A program made the position numbers and the translations under genes. Below, in pieces: positions 9,823 to 16,699 of a stretch of 16,699 nt of DNA. This DNA comes from an uncultured Eubacteriaceae bacterium (lineage in GTDB: Bacteria > Bacillota > Clostridia > Oscillospirales > Acutalibacteraceae). The notes below the pieces were generated by a model. It was not told the origin of the DNA. It worked only from the letters and a program-made list of their open reading frames with translations, and did no database searches. Positions within the stretch are counted from its first letter, which is position 1. Every line of letters begins with the position of its first letter. The stretch is from assembly GCA_937905915.1 (NCBI GenBank), contig CALCVR010000056.1:1-16699 (forward strand), read 5' to 3'.

Positions 9823-10918
9823 TTTTGAGCCTCACTGGCAACACAAGGAACAGAAAGTGTTCTCCCTCCACCGGCAAAACCTTCATCGGCGCCACCGGTC
9901 CGCTTAAAACCACTCGTACTTCATCGCTTTCCGATGCCCGCAAAGCGTCCAGCAAATATTTATGGTTAAAACCGATTTCCACCCGGTCGCCTTCCAAGGA
10001 AGCTTCCACTTGATCCCGTACCTTGCCGGCGGTAGTGACGCAGCTAATACGGATCTCATCCTCTTCAAAAATGCAGCGGACCGGGCTCTTTAACCGGTCG
10101 GAAATCAAAAGAGAAGCACGTTCAATACTGTCGATCAATGCCCTGGTCTTCACCCGAACCTGGGTGCTTCCTCCCTGGGGAACCGACTTTTTGTAGTCTA
10201 AAAATTCACCGTCCAGCAATCTGGAGACCACGGAATACCGGTTGATGGAGAAGAAAATATGACGGCTTCCCACGGTAATGGTAACAGGCTGATCGTCATC
10301 CCCTAAGAGGCGCAGCACTTCGCTGAGGGTTTTTCCCGGCGCTACAAAACGGAAACTGCTGTCTACCGACACAGGTTCTTCCCGTATTGCCAAGCGATAA
10401 CCATCCAAGGCTACCAGACGGATTAAATTTTGTTCTAATTCGAATAATACGCCCGTATAAATGGGTTTGTTATCGGTCTGAGCCACAGCGAACAGGGTTT
10501 GCCGCAGCATACCTGCCAATAAATTTTGAGGCAGGGTCACTTCGGTTCCGTCTTTTAAGGAAGGGAGTTCGGCAAATTCCGCCGCCGGCGTCCCCATGAT
10601 CGAAAATTCCGCCTGGCCGCCTTGGATCACGATTAGATTTTTTTCATCGGTTTGGATGGAGACATTATCGCTGTCCATTTTGCGTATAATGTCCACAAAG
10701 AGGCGGGCCGATACAACTAAAGCGCCCTTTTCTTGAACGGTGGCTTCAATGGAAGTTACAATTCCCAACTCTAAATCGAAACCGGACAGGCTCAATTCTC
10801 CTTCTTTGGTTTCCAATAAAATACCTTCTAAGGCTGGGATAGACGATTTTGTAGATACCGCGCGTTGTACACTTGTGGCGGCATCCAATAATGGTTGACG
10901 TTGGCAGGTGATCTGCAT
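9812..10918 (-). CDS. dnaN: DNA polymerase III subunit beta (sliding clamp)
   Basis: Ring-forming processivity clamp, 368 residues, the normal length for three clamp domains. Recognised by the N terminus MQITCQRQPLLDA, the internal ALDGYRLAIRE segment, typical of clamp domain 2, and the C terminus FLFLVLPVRLKNEI, close to the family's M/LPVR ending. Start ATG at 10918 with AAAGG 8 nt upstream. It lies downstream of dnaA across a 614-bp gap that holds the candidate origin, and it overlaps yaaA by 11 nt at the 3' end. Confidence 0.98.
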   Translation of the reverse strand: MQITCQRQPLLDAATSVQRAVSTKSSIPALEGILLETKEGELSLSGFDLELGIVTSIEATVQEKGALVVSARLFVDIIRKMDSDNVSIQTDEKNLIVIQGGQAEFSIMGTPAAEFAELPSLKDGTEVTLPQNLLAGMLRQTLFAVAQTDNKPIYTGVLFELEQNLIRLVALDGYRLAIREEPVSVDSSFRFVAPGKTLSEVLRLLGDDDQPVTITVGSRHIFFSINRYSVVSRLLDGEFLDYKKSVPQGGSTQVRVKTRALIDSIERASLLISDRLKSPVRCIFEEDEIRISCVTTAGKVRDQVEASLEGDRVEIGFNHKYLLDALRASESDEVRVVLSGPVAPMKVLPVEGEHFLFLVLPVRLKNEI

Positions 10919-10957
10919 ACTCTCACCCTTTCTAAGGAATGATAGGATTATTTATTT

Positions 10958-10972
10958 TAGTATTAGTAGTAG
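10958..10972 (+). other. DnaA-trio tract of the origin unwinding element
   Basis: TAGTATTAGTAGTAG reads as five trinucleotides, four of them TAG (3'-GAT-5', the DnaA-trio described in Bacillus). It is followed by GC-rich AGGCGG and then GGTGGAAAA (10986-10994), a near DnaA box in the same orientation expected beside trios. The tract lies 40-54 nt upstream of the dnaN start. The order trio, GC-rich spacer, box is what is known for a basal unwinding system. Confidence 0.72.
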
Positions 10973-11342
10973 AGGCGGTGAAAACGGTGGAAAAGGTCGA
11001 AAAAGCGCCGTGATACGGGGATTTGTGCTGTCCGTCCACCGTGGACAAAAACGTGAATAAAAATTCATTGTTTCACAGCAGTGCTTTGACCTTCAACGGT
11101 GCGTGGAAAGAAAAAAGTGGAAAGTGAAAAAATCCTTGGAAAAATACAAGAATTATGTAAACTTAAGCAACCGTTTTGTTCCACTGCGTTTTGCACAACC
11201 TGCGTATACGGTGAAAAAATAGAAAAATAAACGGTGAAAAAAGGAAAAACCGCAAAAAGGCGCCGTAAAATGGTTCTGTTCGCCTTTTCTTTTTTTGGGG
11301 AAAACAGTGGGAAAGAAGGTAGAAAAAAGGGGAATAATTTTG

Positions 11343-11399
11343 ATTTCCACAAAACAGATCCCTTTTCCACGTGGAAAACCTTGGGGAAATTGTGGAAAA
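11343..11399. promoter_or_regulatory. Cluster of DnaA-box-like sites
   Basis: Four box-like 9-mers lie in 57 bp: ATTTCCACA (11343-11351), the 16-bp perfect palindrome TTTTCCACGTGGAAAA (11363-11378, two back-to-back sites), and TGTGGAAAA (11391-11399). Weaker relatives occur at 11102-11110 and 11116-11124. None is the classical TTATCCACA; the local consensus seems to be TTTTCCACA. Confidence 0.6.
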
Positions 11400-11457
11400 C
11401 TAAAAAGGGAAAAGGGAGGGCTTGACTGGCGAAAATTTGTTCGCCAGACCAAAGCCC
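11400..11457 (-). terminator. Possible terminator of dnaA
   Basis: On the minus strand GGGCTT and CTGGCGA pair with TCGCCAG and AAGCCC (11418-11432 with 11441-11457), with a small internal loop. A pyrimidine-rich tract with two T-runs follows. The U-tract is interrupted by C residues, so it may be only partly efficient. Confidence 0.45.
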
Positions 11458-11532
11458 ATCTTATTTATCCAATTTATTGTTACAGTACTCTAATCTTGAA
11501 AGCGCAGAAAAGCACTGGATTTCCCCGGCAAA

Positions 11533-12870
11533 TTATTTTTCCCGGATATTTTTAATGATATCGTCAATGGTGGCCCGATAGGAGGGATCCTTCTGCATAT
11601 TTTTTTCCACCTGCTGAATGGCGTAATTGATGGTGGAATGATCCCGGCCGCCAAACTTCTCGCCAATGGCTGATTGAGACATTTGAGTGATCTCCCGCAC
11701 CACATAGATGGCAATCTGTCGGGCATTGGAAATCTGTGCCGACCGTTTATTGGATTTGATCTCTTCGGGCGTGACCATACAGGTGCGGGATACTTCGGTC
11801 AAAATGCGGTCGATGGTCACTGGAATAGGCTGGTTGTCGTTGAGTACGTCTCGGATGGCATTTTGTGCCGACAAAATAGAAGGCGCTTCCCCAGCCAGCT
11901 GCTGGTAGGCCTTCATTTTTTTGACCGCCCCTTCCAGCTGGCGGATATTGGTTTTTAAACGGTTGGCGATAAACATGCACAGCTCGTCCGGAATGGCAAT
12001 GTCCAGCGCTTCGGCTTTGCGCTTGATGATGGCCACCCGGGTTTCCAGATCCGGTGGTTGGACGTCGGCCAAAAGGCCCCATTCAAACCGGGTGCGAAGG
12101 CGGTCTTCCAAAGTGGCGATTTCCTTTGGCGGACGGTCGGATACCAGGACAATCTGTTTACCGGCCTGGAAAAGGCTGTCAAACGTATGGAAGAATTCCT
12201 CCTGGGTCTGTAGTTTACCAGCGATAAACTGGATGTCGTCCACCAGCAGCACATCGGCTTGGCGATACTTGTTGTGAAAGGAGTTGGTGGTTTTATTGTA
12301 AATCGCTTCCACCAATTCGTTGGTAAAATCGTCGCCTTTGATGTATACAATATTAATGTCGTTAAAGTTTTTATAAATCTCATTGCAGATGGCGTACAGC
12401 AGATGGGTCTTGCCCAATCCGGAACCGCCATAGATAAACAAGGGATTGTAAGCGCCGGCCGGATTGGTGGCTACCGCCTGGCTGGCGGCATAAGCGAATT
12501 TATTGGACGCCCCTACAATAAAATTATCAAAGGTGTATTCCAAAGTGGAACGGTCTCCATTGAGCACCTTGGTTTGGCGAGGCGGCTCATTTTCCGACAA
12601 AGAAGGCAGCCCCTCTTTCTGATCCTCTTCGGTGATCAGCACAATGGGAGGTTGGAATCCCAAGGTCTGTTCAAAAGCCGAATTGAGAAGATCCATATAA
12701 TTTTTCTCAATGATATCCTTTTGAAAACGAGTGCGGACCGAAAGCACAGCCTGTCCATCCTCCAGACTGACCGGTTTGATGATCTTGATCCAGACATTGA
12801 AGGCCACCTCATGCATATGTTCCTTACAATAGTCGCTGACACTCTTCCATGCATCTAAAAATGATTCCAT
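11533..12870 (-). CDS. dnaA: Chromosomal replication initiator protein DnaA
   Basis: AAA+ initiator that binds origin boxes and opens DNA. 445 residues, normal length. Domain I spans about 1-80, followed by a linker to about 110. The AAA+ core has Walker A GGSGLGKT (148-155), Walker B VLLVDDIQFI (207-216), sensor VSDRPP (243-248) and the DRLRTRFEWG arginine-finger region (256-265). Domain IV has the DNA-recognition motif GGRDHSTI (407-414), where the usual HT is HS. The ATG at 12870 has GGGGG 8 nt upstream. A good promoter lies 87-115 nt upstream of the start codon. No rpmH is found divergently on the other side, as it would be in many relatives. Confidence 0.99.
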   Translation of the reverse strand: MESFLDAWKSVSDYCKEHMHEVAFNVWIKIIKPVSLEDGQAVLSVRTRFQKDIIEKNYMDLLNSAFEQTLGFQPPIVLITEEDQKEGLPSLSENEPPRQTKVLNGDRSTLEYTFDNFIVGASNKFAYAASQAVATNPAGAYNPLFIYGGSGLGKTHLLYAICNEIYKNFNDINIVYIKGDDFTNELVEAIYNKTTNSFHNKYRQADVLLVDDIQFIAGKLQTQEEFFHTFDSLFQAGKQIVLVSDRPPKEIATLEDRLRTRFEWGLLADVQPPDLETRVAIIKRKAEALDIAIPDELCMFIANRLKTNIRQLEGAVKKMKAYQQLAGEAPSILSAQNAIRDVLNDNQPIPVTIDRILTEVSRTCMVTPEEIKSNKRSAQISNARQIAIYVVREITQMSQSAIGEKFGGRDHSTINYAIQQVEKNMQKDPSYRATIDDIIKNIREK

Positions 12871-12956
12871 TCAAGTTCCCCCACGATACCAATGTAGTAG
12901 ATACTGGCAAAGGCATGCCCTGAAAAAGCAGATAAATGCCCTGATACGTATTACAC

Positions 12957-12985
12957 ATTATAACACATTTCCACCACTGAATCAA
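12957..12985 (-). promoter_or_regulatory. dnaA promoter
   Basis: On the minus strand TTGATT (12980-12985), a 17-nt spacer and TATAAT (12957-12962) with an upstream TGT make an extended -10 sigma-A-type promoter. The start codon lies about 80 nt downstream of the expected start site. A GTGGAAAT motif lies in the spacer, a possible site for DnaA autoregulation (inference). Confidence 0.8.
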
Positions 12986-13170
12986 TGCGAACGACACATT
13001 TCGTGGGTTTAAATTGCGTGTAAGACCATTTATGATAACAGTGCGTGGTAGAAGTCTCCTATTGTGGAAAACGCCTCACAGGGCAAATAAACGCAAAAAC
13101 AAAAAAACAATTAAAAAAACAGACGGAAAAGCGTCTTTTTCCTATGAAATAGCGCTTTTTTGCAATAGAA
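12986..13170. other. Divergent intergenic region between the dnaA and CmpB-like promoters
   Basis: No gene is seen. It holds TGTGGAAAA (13063-13071), the same DnaA-box-like 9-mer found in the origin. It also holds an A-rich tract (13091-13120) and a weak 5-bp hairpin with flanking A and T runs (13121-13140) that could act as a minor bidirectional terminator. Bacillus has a second box cluster upstream of dnaA; here only one clear site is present. Confidence 0.5.
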
Positions 13171-13199
13171 TTGACAGAACGGCAAAAAAAAGGTAGAAT
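13171..13199 (+). promoter_or_regulatory. Promoter of the CmpB-like gene
   Basis: TTGACA (13171-13176), a 17-nt spacer and TAGAAT (13194-13199): near-consensus sigma-A-type promoter, about 25-30 nt before the start codon's ribosome-binding region. Confidence 0.85.
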
Positions 13200-13231
13200 A
13201 CAGATATTTATAGAGAAAGGAGAATGAACCT

Positions 13232-13960
13232 ATGTGGCAGAAGAAAATTGGCGGATTCTCCTTACATGATCTTTTTTGGACCTTTGTGGTAGGTTGCATG
13301 ATCGGCGTCTTTGTAGAGCAGGTGTTTATTTATATAGCGGTAGGGGTGATGGAAAGCCGCGTTGGGCTGATTGTTGGCCCCTTTAATCCTATCTATGGGG
13401 TCGGCGCAGTTGTTATGTTGCTATGCCTCTATCGTTTTAGACGATGGCCCGCCCTTTTAATGGCGGTCAGTGCCCTGTGCGGTTCAGCTATTGAATATGT
13501 CTTTAGCTTTTGTGAAGAAACTTTTTTTGGAACCCGGTCGTGGGATTACAGCAATGAACCTTTTAACCTCAATGGCCGTATCTGCCTCAAGTATGCTTTT
13601 TATTGGGCAGTTCTGGGCGCTTTGTTTATTTATTTTATCTATCCCGCCCTGAGTAAACTGATCGGTCTTATCCGAGGAAATGTGGGTAATATTTTAAGTT
13701 GGACTATGTTGATTTTCCTCATTGTAGATATGATTTTATCGGCCGCCGCCGTGGCTCGATACAAACAGCGTTATTTTGATCCTGTGCCGCACAGTGTGGT
13801 AGATCAAATTTTAGATGAAGCTTATCCGGATGACAAGATTGAGAAAATTTTCCCAAGCATGAAGAAATCCAGAGAACAATTTGGATTGATTGAAAGCGGC
13901 GATTCTATAGAGAAAAAAGAAAATGATACAGGTAAGGCAGAATCTTCTCAAGCTGCCTAA
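13232..13960 (+). CDS. PF06541/CmpB-like multi-pass membrane protein (putative ABC-transporter type IV)
   Basis: 242-residue integral membrane protein with about five predicted helices (near 12-37, 46-66, 72-92, 119-139, 155-178) and a charged cytosolic-looking C-terminal tail (about 180-242). The family pattern is visible: GPFNPIYGVG (49-58), E88 in SAIEYVFSFCEE, and WDYSNEPFNLNGRICL (104-119). The family is annotated as 'putative ABC-transporter type IV', but no ATPase partner is nearby and transport has not been shown, so the function is open. Start ATG at 13232 with AAAGGAG 9 nt upstream. It is monocistronic: own promoter, own terminator, and it is the only plus-strand gene in the window. 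It sits divergent to dnaA where rpmH is often found in related genomes. Confidence 0.88.
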   Translation: MWQKKIGGFSLHDLFWTFVVGCMIGVFVEQVFIYIAVGVMESRVGLIVGPFNPIYGVGAVVMLLCLYRFRRWPALLMAVSALCGSAIEYVFSFCEETFFGTRSWDYSNEPFNLNGRICLKYAFYWAVLGALFIYFIYPALSKLIGLIRGNVGNILSWTMLIFLIVDMILSAAAVARYKQRYFDPVPHSVVDQILDEAYPDDKIEKIFPSMKKSREQFGLIESGDSIEKKENDTGKAESSQAA

Positions 13961-13973
13961 AGAGCTCTAAAAG

Positions 13974-14012
13974 AAAAACACCTAGGATGCTAAAAAATCC
14001 TAGGTGTTTTTT
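13974..14012 (+). terminator. Rho-independent terminator of the CmpB-like gene
   Basis: An 11-bp stem (13978-13988 with 13997-14007) with an 8-nt A-rich loop, followed by T-run 14007-14012 and preceded by a matching A-run, so it may also work in the opposite direction. Confidence 0.9.
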
Positions 14013-14059
14013 GTATATAAAGAACCATCGTTTCATAGCGTGGCAGTTTATTTTTTCAT

Positions 14060-14091
14060 AAAAAAGACGGGGCGCTCATTTGTGAGCGCCC
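14060..14091 (-). terminator. GC-rich hairpin with U-tract, probable minus-strand terminator
   Basis: A perfect 9-bp stem GGGCGCTCA/TGAGCGCCC (14070-14078 with 14083-14091, 4-nt loop). On the minus strand it is followed by CGTC and then six Ts. It lies about 220 nt beyond the ilvC terminator, with no intact gene between. It could be a back-up stop for the ilv operon or the end of a lost gene. Confidence 0.6.
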
Positions 14092-14312
14092 TTGCAGGAT
14101 TTGATGCGCACGTAAGTTTTCCCAAAAACAGCTTTATTACAACCATAAAGACCTTTGGCTGTAGGCTGAACTTCCTCTACGTGTTATTAAAATCGATACA
14201 GCAGGCGCCAGACCTTTTCTGTATCAGCATCAACCCTGCCAACTTTATCATATGCAATGACCTGCCCATTATGAGAAAATCAATCCGGTAATTTTTGGAC
14301 GCAAAAAGGAAA
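14092..14312. other. Gene-poor gap between two terminators
   Basis: About 220 bp between the ilvC terminator and the hairpin at 14060-14091, with no intact gene or recognised RNA. One minus-strand stretch (14190-14279) is open for 30 codons between two stops and reads like real protein (…VDADTEKVWRLLYRF), but has no ATG start or ribosome-binding site. It may be a gene remnant. Confidence 0.4.
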
Positions 14313-14344
14313 GAAAACATCCCGGTTTTTACCGGGATGTTTTC
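14313..14344 (-). terminator. Rho-independent terminator of the ilv operon
   Basis: A perfect 14-bp stem (14313-14326 with 14331-14344) and 4-nt loop, 20 nt after the ilvC stop. On the minus strand the arm ends in TTTTC followed by TTTCC. It closes the ilvB-ilvN-ilvC transcript. Confidence 0.88.
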
Positions 14345-14364
14345 TCATTAAGGCCAATAGAATA

Positions 14365-15369
<1,005 letters not shown>

Positions 15370-15372
15370 CTA

Positions 15373-15387
15373 TGCCGATGATCGGCA
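15373..15387 (-). other. Palindrome directly upstream of the ilvC ribosome-binding site
   Basis: TGCCGATGATCGGCA, a perfect odd palindrome that would form a 5-bp stem with a 5-nt loop in the mRNA, 3-4 nt before AGGAGG. It has the same 15-nt design as the palindromes bounding the repeats but a different sequence. It could influence ilvC translation or be a protein-binding dyad; neither is shown. Confidence 0.5.
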
Positions 15388-15397
15388 AAATATAGAA

Positions 15398-15577
15398 GCA
15401 GGCAAGGCCTGCATCAAAGACACGTACAAAACCGGGATGGTGTTAGAAAATAGAATATCCCGCGGAAGGGGCTGAGATGAGGATAAGGTTTTGCTGACCC
15501 AATCCCCAGGTACCGTGTTCATGGGGAAGAAGCATGTGACAAAACCCTAGGGCGACGAGACGCCAGGCCCTGCCTGG
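15398..15577 (-). repeat. Hairpin-bounded intergenic repeat, copy E (single, reversed)
   Basis: About 180 bp, read on the minus strand. It begins at CCAGGCAGGGCCTGG (15563-15577) and ends at GCAGGCCTTGCCTGC (15398-15412). The core has AACACGGTACCTGGGG and CAGCCCCTTCCGCGGGA, as in copies A-D, but is more diverged and is the only copy in this orientation. It fills the ilvN-ilvC gap and encodes the last nine residues and the stop of ilvN. Confidence 0.72.
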
Positions 15578-16083
15578 TCTTGAGATGCCTTTTTGCTCCG
15601 GGTGATGGATGCGCCTTTTTCAATGGCAATGGTGCCGGTGCGGACAATCTCCCGGATGCCAAAGGGACGGAGCAAATCCTCCATGACTTCAGTGCGTTCT
15701 AGGGTATCGGTAAATTCAAAGGTCATGCTGGTAGGAGAGACGTCCAAAATGCGGGCGTTCATCAGCTCAGCAATTTTCATCAGCTCAGCCCGGCGGGACG
15801 GCGGCGCCGCCACCTTGATAAGGGACAACTGACGGCTTAAATATTCGCCCTCTGAAAAGGTCTTCACTTTGATGACTGGGATGATTTTATTGAGTTGTTT
15901 TTCCACCTGCTCCACCACCGCATCGTCGCCGTGGACGACGATAGTCATGCGGGAGATGGCAGGGTCCTCTGTGACACCCACTGCCAAGGAATCGATGTTA
16001 AATCCCCGGCGGGTAAACAGGCCGGACACTTTGGATAAGACGCCGGCATGGTTCTCGGTTAAAACCGAAAGGGTATGTTTCAT
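15547..16083 (-). CDS. ilvN: Acetolactate synthase small (regulatory) subunit
   Basis: Regulatory partner of IlvB; it raises activity and mediates valine feedback inhibition. 178 residues. N-terminal ACT domain (about 1-75): TLSVLTENHAGVLSKVSGLFTRRGFNIDSL, where the glycine-rich turn binds the amino acid. The C-terminal domain (about 80-160) has FSEGEYLSRQLSLIKV and later LRPFGIREIVRTGTIAIEKG. Family members usually end soon after that point. Residues 170-178 (QAGPGVSSP) come from repeat copy E, which also gives the TAG stop. Start ATG with AGGAGGTG 7 nt upstream, 15 nt after the ilvB stop, so the two subunits are probably coupled. Confidence 0.96.
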   Translation of the reverse strand: MKHTLSVLTENHAGVLSKVSGLFTRRGFNIDSLAVGVTEDPAISRMTIVVHGDDAVVEQVEKQLNKIIPVIKVKTFSEGEYLSRQLSLIKVAAPPSRRAELMKIAELMNARILDVSPTSMTFEFTDTLERTEVMEDLLRPFGIREIVRTGTIAIEKGASITRSKKASQDQAGPGVSSP

Positions 16084-16098
16084 CTCCGGCCACCTCCT

Positions 16099-16699
16099 TT
16101 ACAGGGACGGCTCGTCCGGATGGACGATACATTGGAGTAAAAACGGACCGTCGGCCGACAGCATAGTCTGAATGGCCTCTTCTGTCTGACTGTCCTCCCG
16201 GATGGAAAGGGAAGGGATGCCGTAAGCTTCGGCCAGAAGCATAAAGTCGGGACTGCCGTCCAGCTTTGTGGCGGCGTGCCGTCCCCCGTAAAGCTTATCC
16301 TGCAATTCCCGCACCATGCCAAGACGTCCGTTTCGCATCACGACCATTTTTACATGGGCGCCGCTTTGGTTGATGGTGGCCAGTTCATTAAGACTCATTT
16401 GGAAGGATCCGTCACCGCAAACGGCGCAAACCTGTAAATCCGGACGGGCCATCTTGGCCCCGATGGCCGCTGGGATGGAATATCCCATGGTGCCCATGCC
16501 GCCGGATGTGAGGAATCGGCCCTTCTGGATGCTGAAATAGTTGGCGCACCAGATTTGGTTTTGCCCCACGTCGGCCACCAGGATGCAGTCGGGATCCATA
16601 GAGGCGGACAATTTTCTGAGAAATAGCTTGGGGCTGAGAAATCCCTCCCGGGATGAGGATGGGATGATATTGGTTTTATAAGAGACGCAATGCTGAACC
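16099..16699 (-). CDS. ilvB: Acetolactate synthase large (catalytic) subunit, 3' part
   Basis: C-terminal ~199 residues of the ThDP-dependent enzyme that condenses pyruvate to acetolactate. The frame stays open to the window end, so the gene start lies outside. The ThDP-binding domain is visible: GGMGTMGYSIPAAIGAK, then GDGSFQMSLNELATI (start of the GDG...N motif), then MRNGRLGMVRELQ. In this last segment the more common NN pair reads RN, with the second asparagine kept. First gene of the visible ilvB-ilvN-ilvC operon; no internal in-frame Met or TTG should be taken as its start. Confidence 0.95.
   Translation of the reverse strand, partial: VQHCVSYKTNIIPSSSREGFLSPKLFLRKLSASMDPDCILVADVGQNQIWCANYFSIQKGRFLTSGGMGTMGYSIPAAIGAKMARPDLQVCAVCGDGSFQMSLNELATINQSGAHVKMVVMRNGRLGMVRELQDKLYGGRHAATKLDGSPDFMLLAEAYGIPSLSIREDSQTEEAIQTMLSADGPFLLQCIVHPDEPSL

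Larger units (their letters stand above)
10919..11532. other. oriC: Candidate chromosomal replication origin (oriC) between dnaN and dnaA
   Basis: 614 bp without a convincing gene. Next to dnaN it has an A/T-rich stretch (about 10936-10972) ending in a DnaA-trio tract, then a GC-rich AGGCGG. A region rich in GTGGAAA/TTTCCAC motifs on both strands follows, from about 10986 to 11399. Next to dnaA there is a hairpin that may be the dnaA terminator. Placement between dnaA and dnaN matches the unwinding region in Bacillus. Open frames here are low-complexity Phe/Lys-rich artefacts. Confidence 0.8.

Noticed and set aside
10995..11001. Possible Spo0A box near the unwinding element
   Set aside because: GGTCGAA matches the short consensus at six of seven bases only, too weak without sporulation evidence.
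11065..11452. Minus-strand open frames of about 100 codons in the dnaA-dnaN gap
   Set aside because: They are Phe/Ser/Lys-rich low-complexity products of A/T-rich origin DNA, overlap each other, lack ribosome-binding sites and cross the box cluster.
13121..13140. Terminator upstream of the CmpB-like promoter
   Set aside because: The stem has only 5 bp in A/T-rich surroundings; noted in the intergenic entry but not called as a terminator.
14004..14291. Plus-strand open frame of 95 codons after the CmpB-like gene
   Set aside because: Its start lies inside the terminator hairpin, it has no ribosome-binding site and it spans another hairpin.

Overview
The window is the chromosomal replication-origin neighbourhood of a Bacillota bacterium, most likely a clostridium of the Oscillospirales/Ruminococcaceae type. 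Evidence is the dnaA-dnaN-yaaA(S4)-recF-remB-gyrB...gyrA order, strong AGGAGG ribosome-binding sites, A/T-rich promoters and clostridial sequence features such as the LPLWGK segment in GyrB. Placement below class is inference.

Layout, left to right (most genes on the minus strand, so transcription runs right to left). 1-201: end of a neighbouring intergenic region with two adjacent DnaA-box-like 9-mers and a bidirectional terminator. 202-1002: Cof-type HAD phosphatase. 1013-1350: two tandem copies of a hairpin-bounded repeat. 1356-3875: gyrA. 4042-5918: three consecutive small membrane proteins of the YcxB-like type, lying between gyrA and gyrB. 5975-7903: gyrB, probably from a TTG start. 7932-8255: two more copies of the repeat. 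8213-10918: remB, recF, yaaA and dnaN, tightly packed with overlapping or nearly touching ends. 10919-11532: candidate oriC with a DnaA-trio tract, GC-rich spacer and a cluster of DnaA-box-like sites. 11533-12870: dnaA. 12871-13231: divergent promoter region. 13232-13960 (plus strand): a PF06541/CmpB-like five-helix membrane protein with its own promoter and terminator. 14365-16699: ilvC, ilvN and the 3' part of ilvB, the branched-chain amino acid operon.

The replication block supplies initiator (DnaA), sliding clamp (DnaN), gap repair (RecF), supercoiling (GyrA/GyrB) and the regulator RemB. The ilv block makes acetolactate (IlvB/IlvN) and reduces/isomerises it (IlvC).

The most unusual content is a family of about 165-180 bp intergenic repeats, five copies at three loci. 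Each is bounded by 15-nt odd palindromes whose sequences change between loci while pairing is mostly kept. Copies fill the gyrA-HAD, remB-gyrB and ilvN-ilvC gaps, supply the last codons and stops of remB and ilvN, and overlap the HAD gene's ribosome-binding site. I do not recognise this family from the sequence alone.
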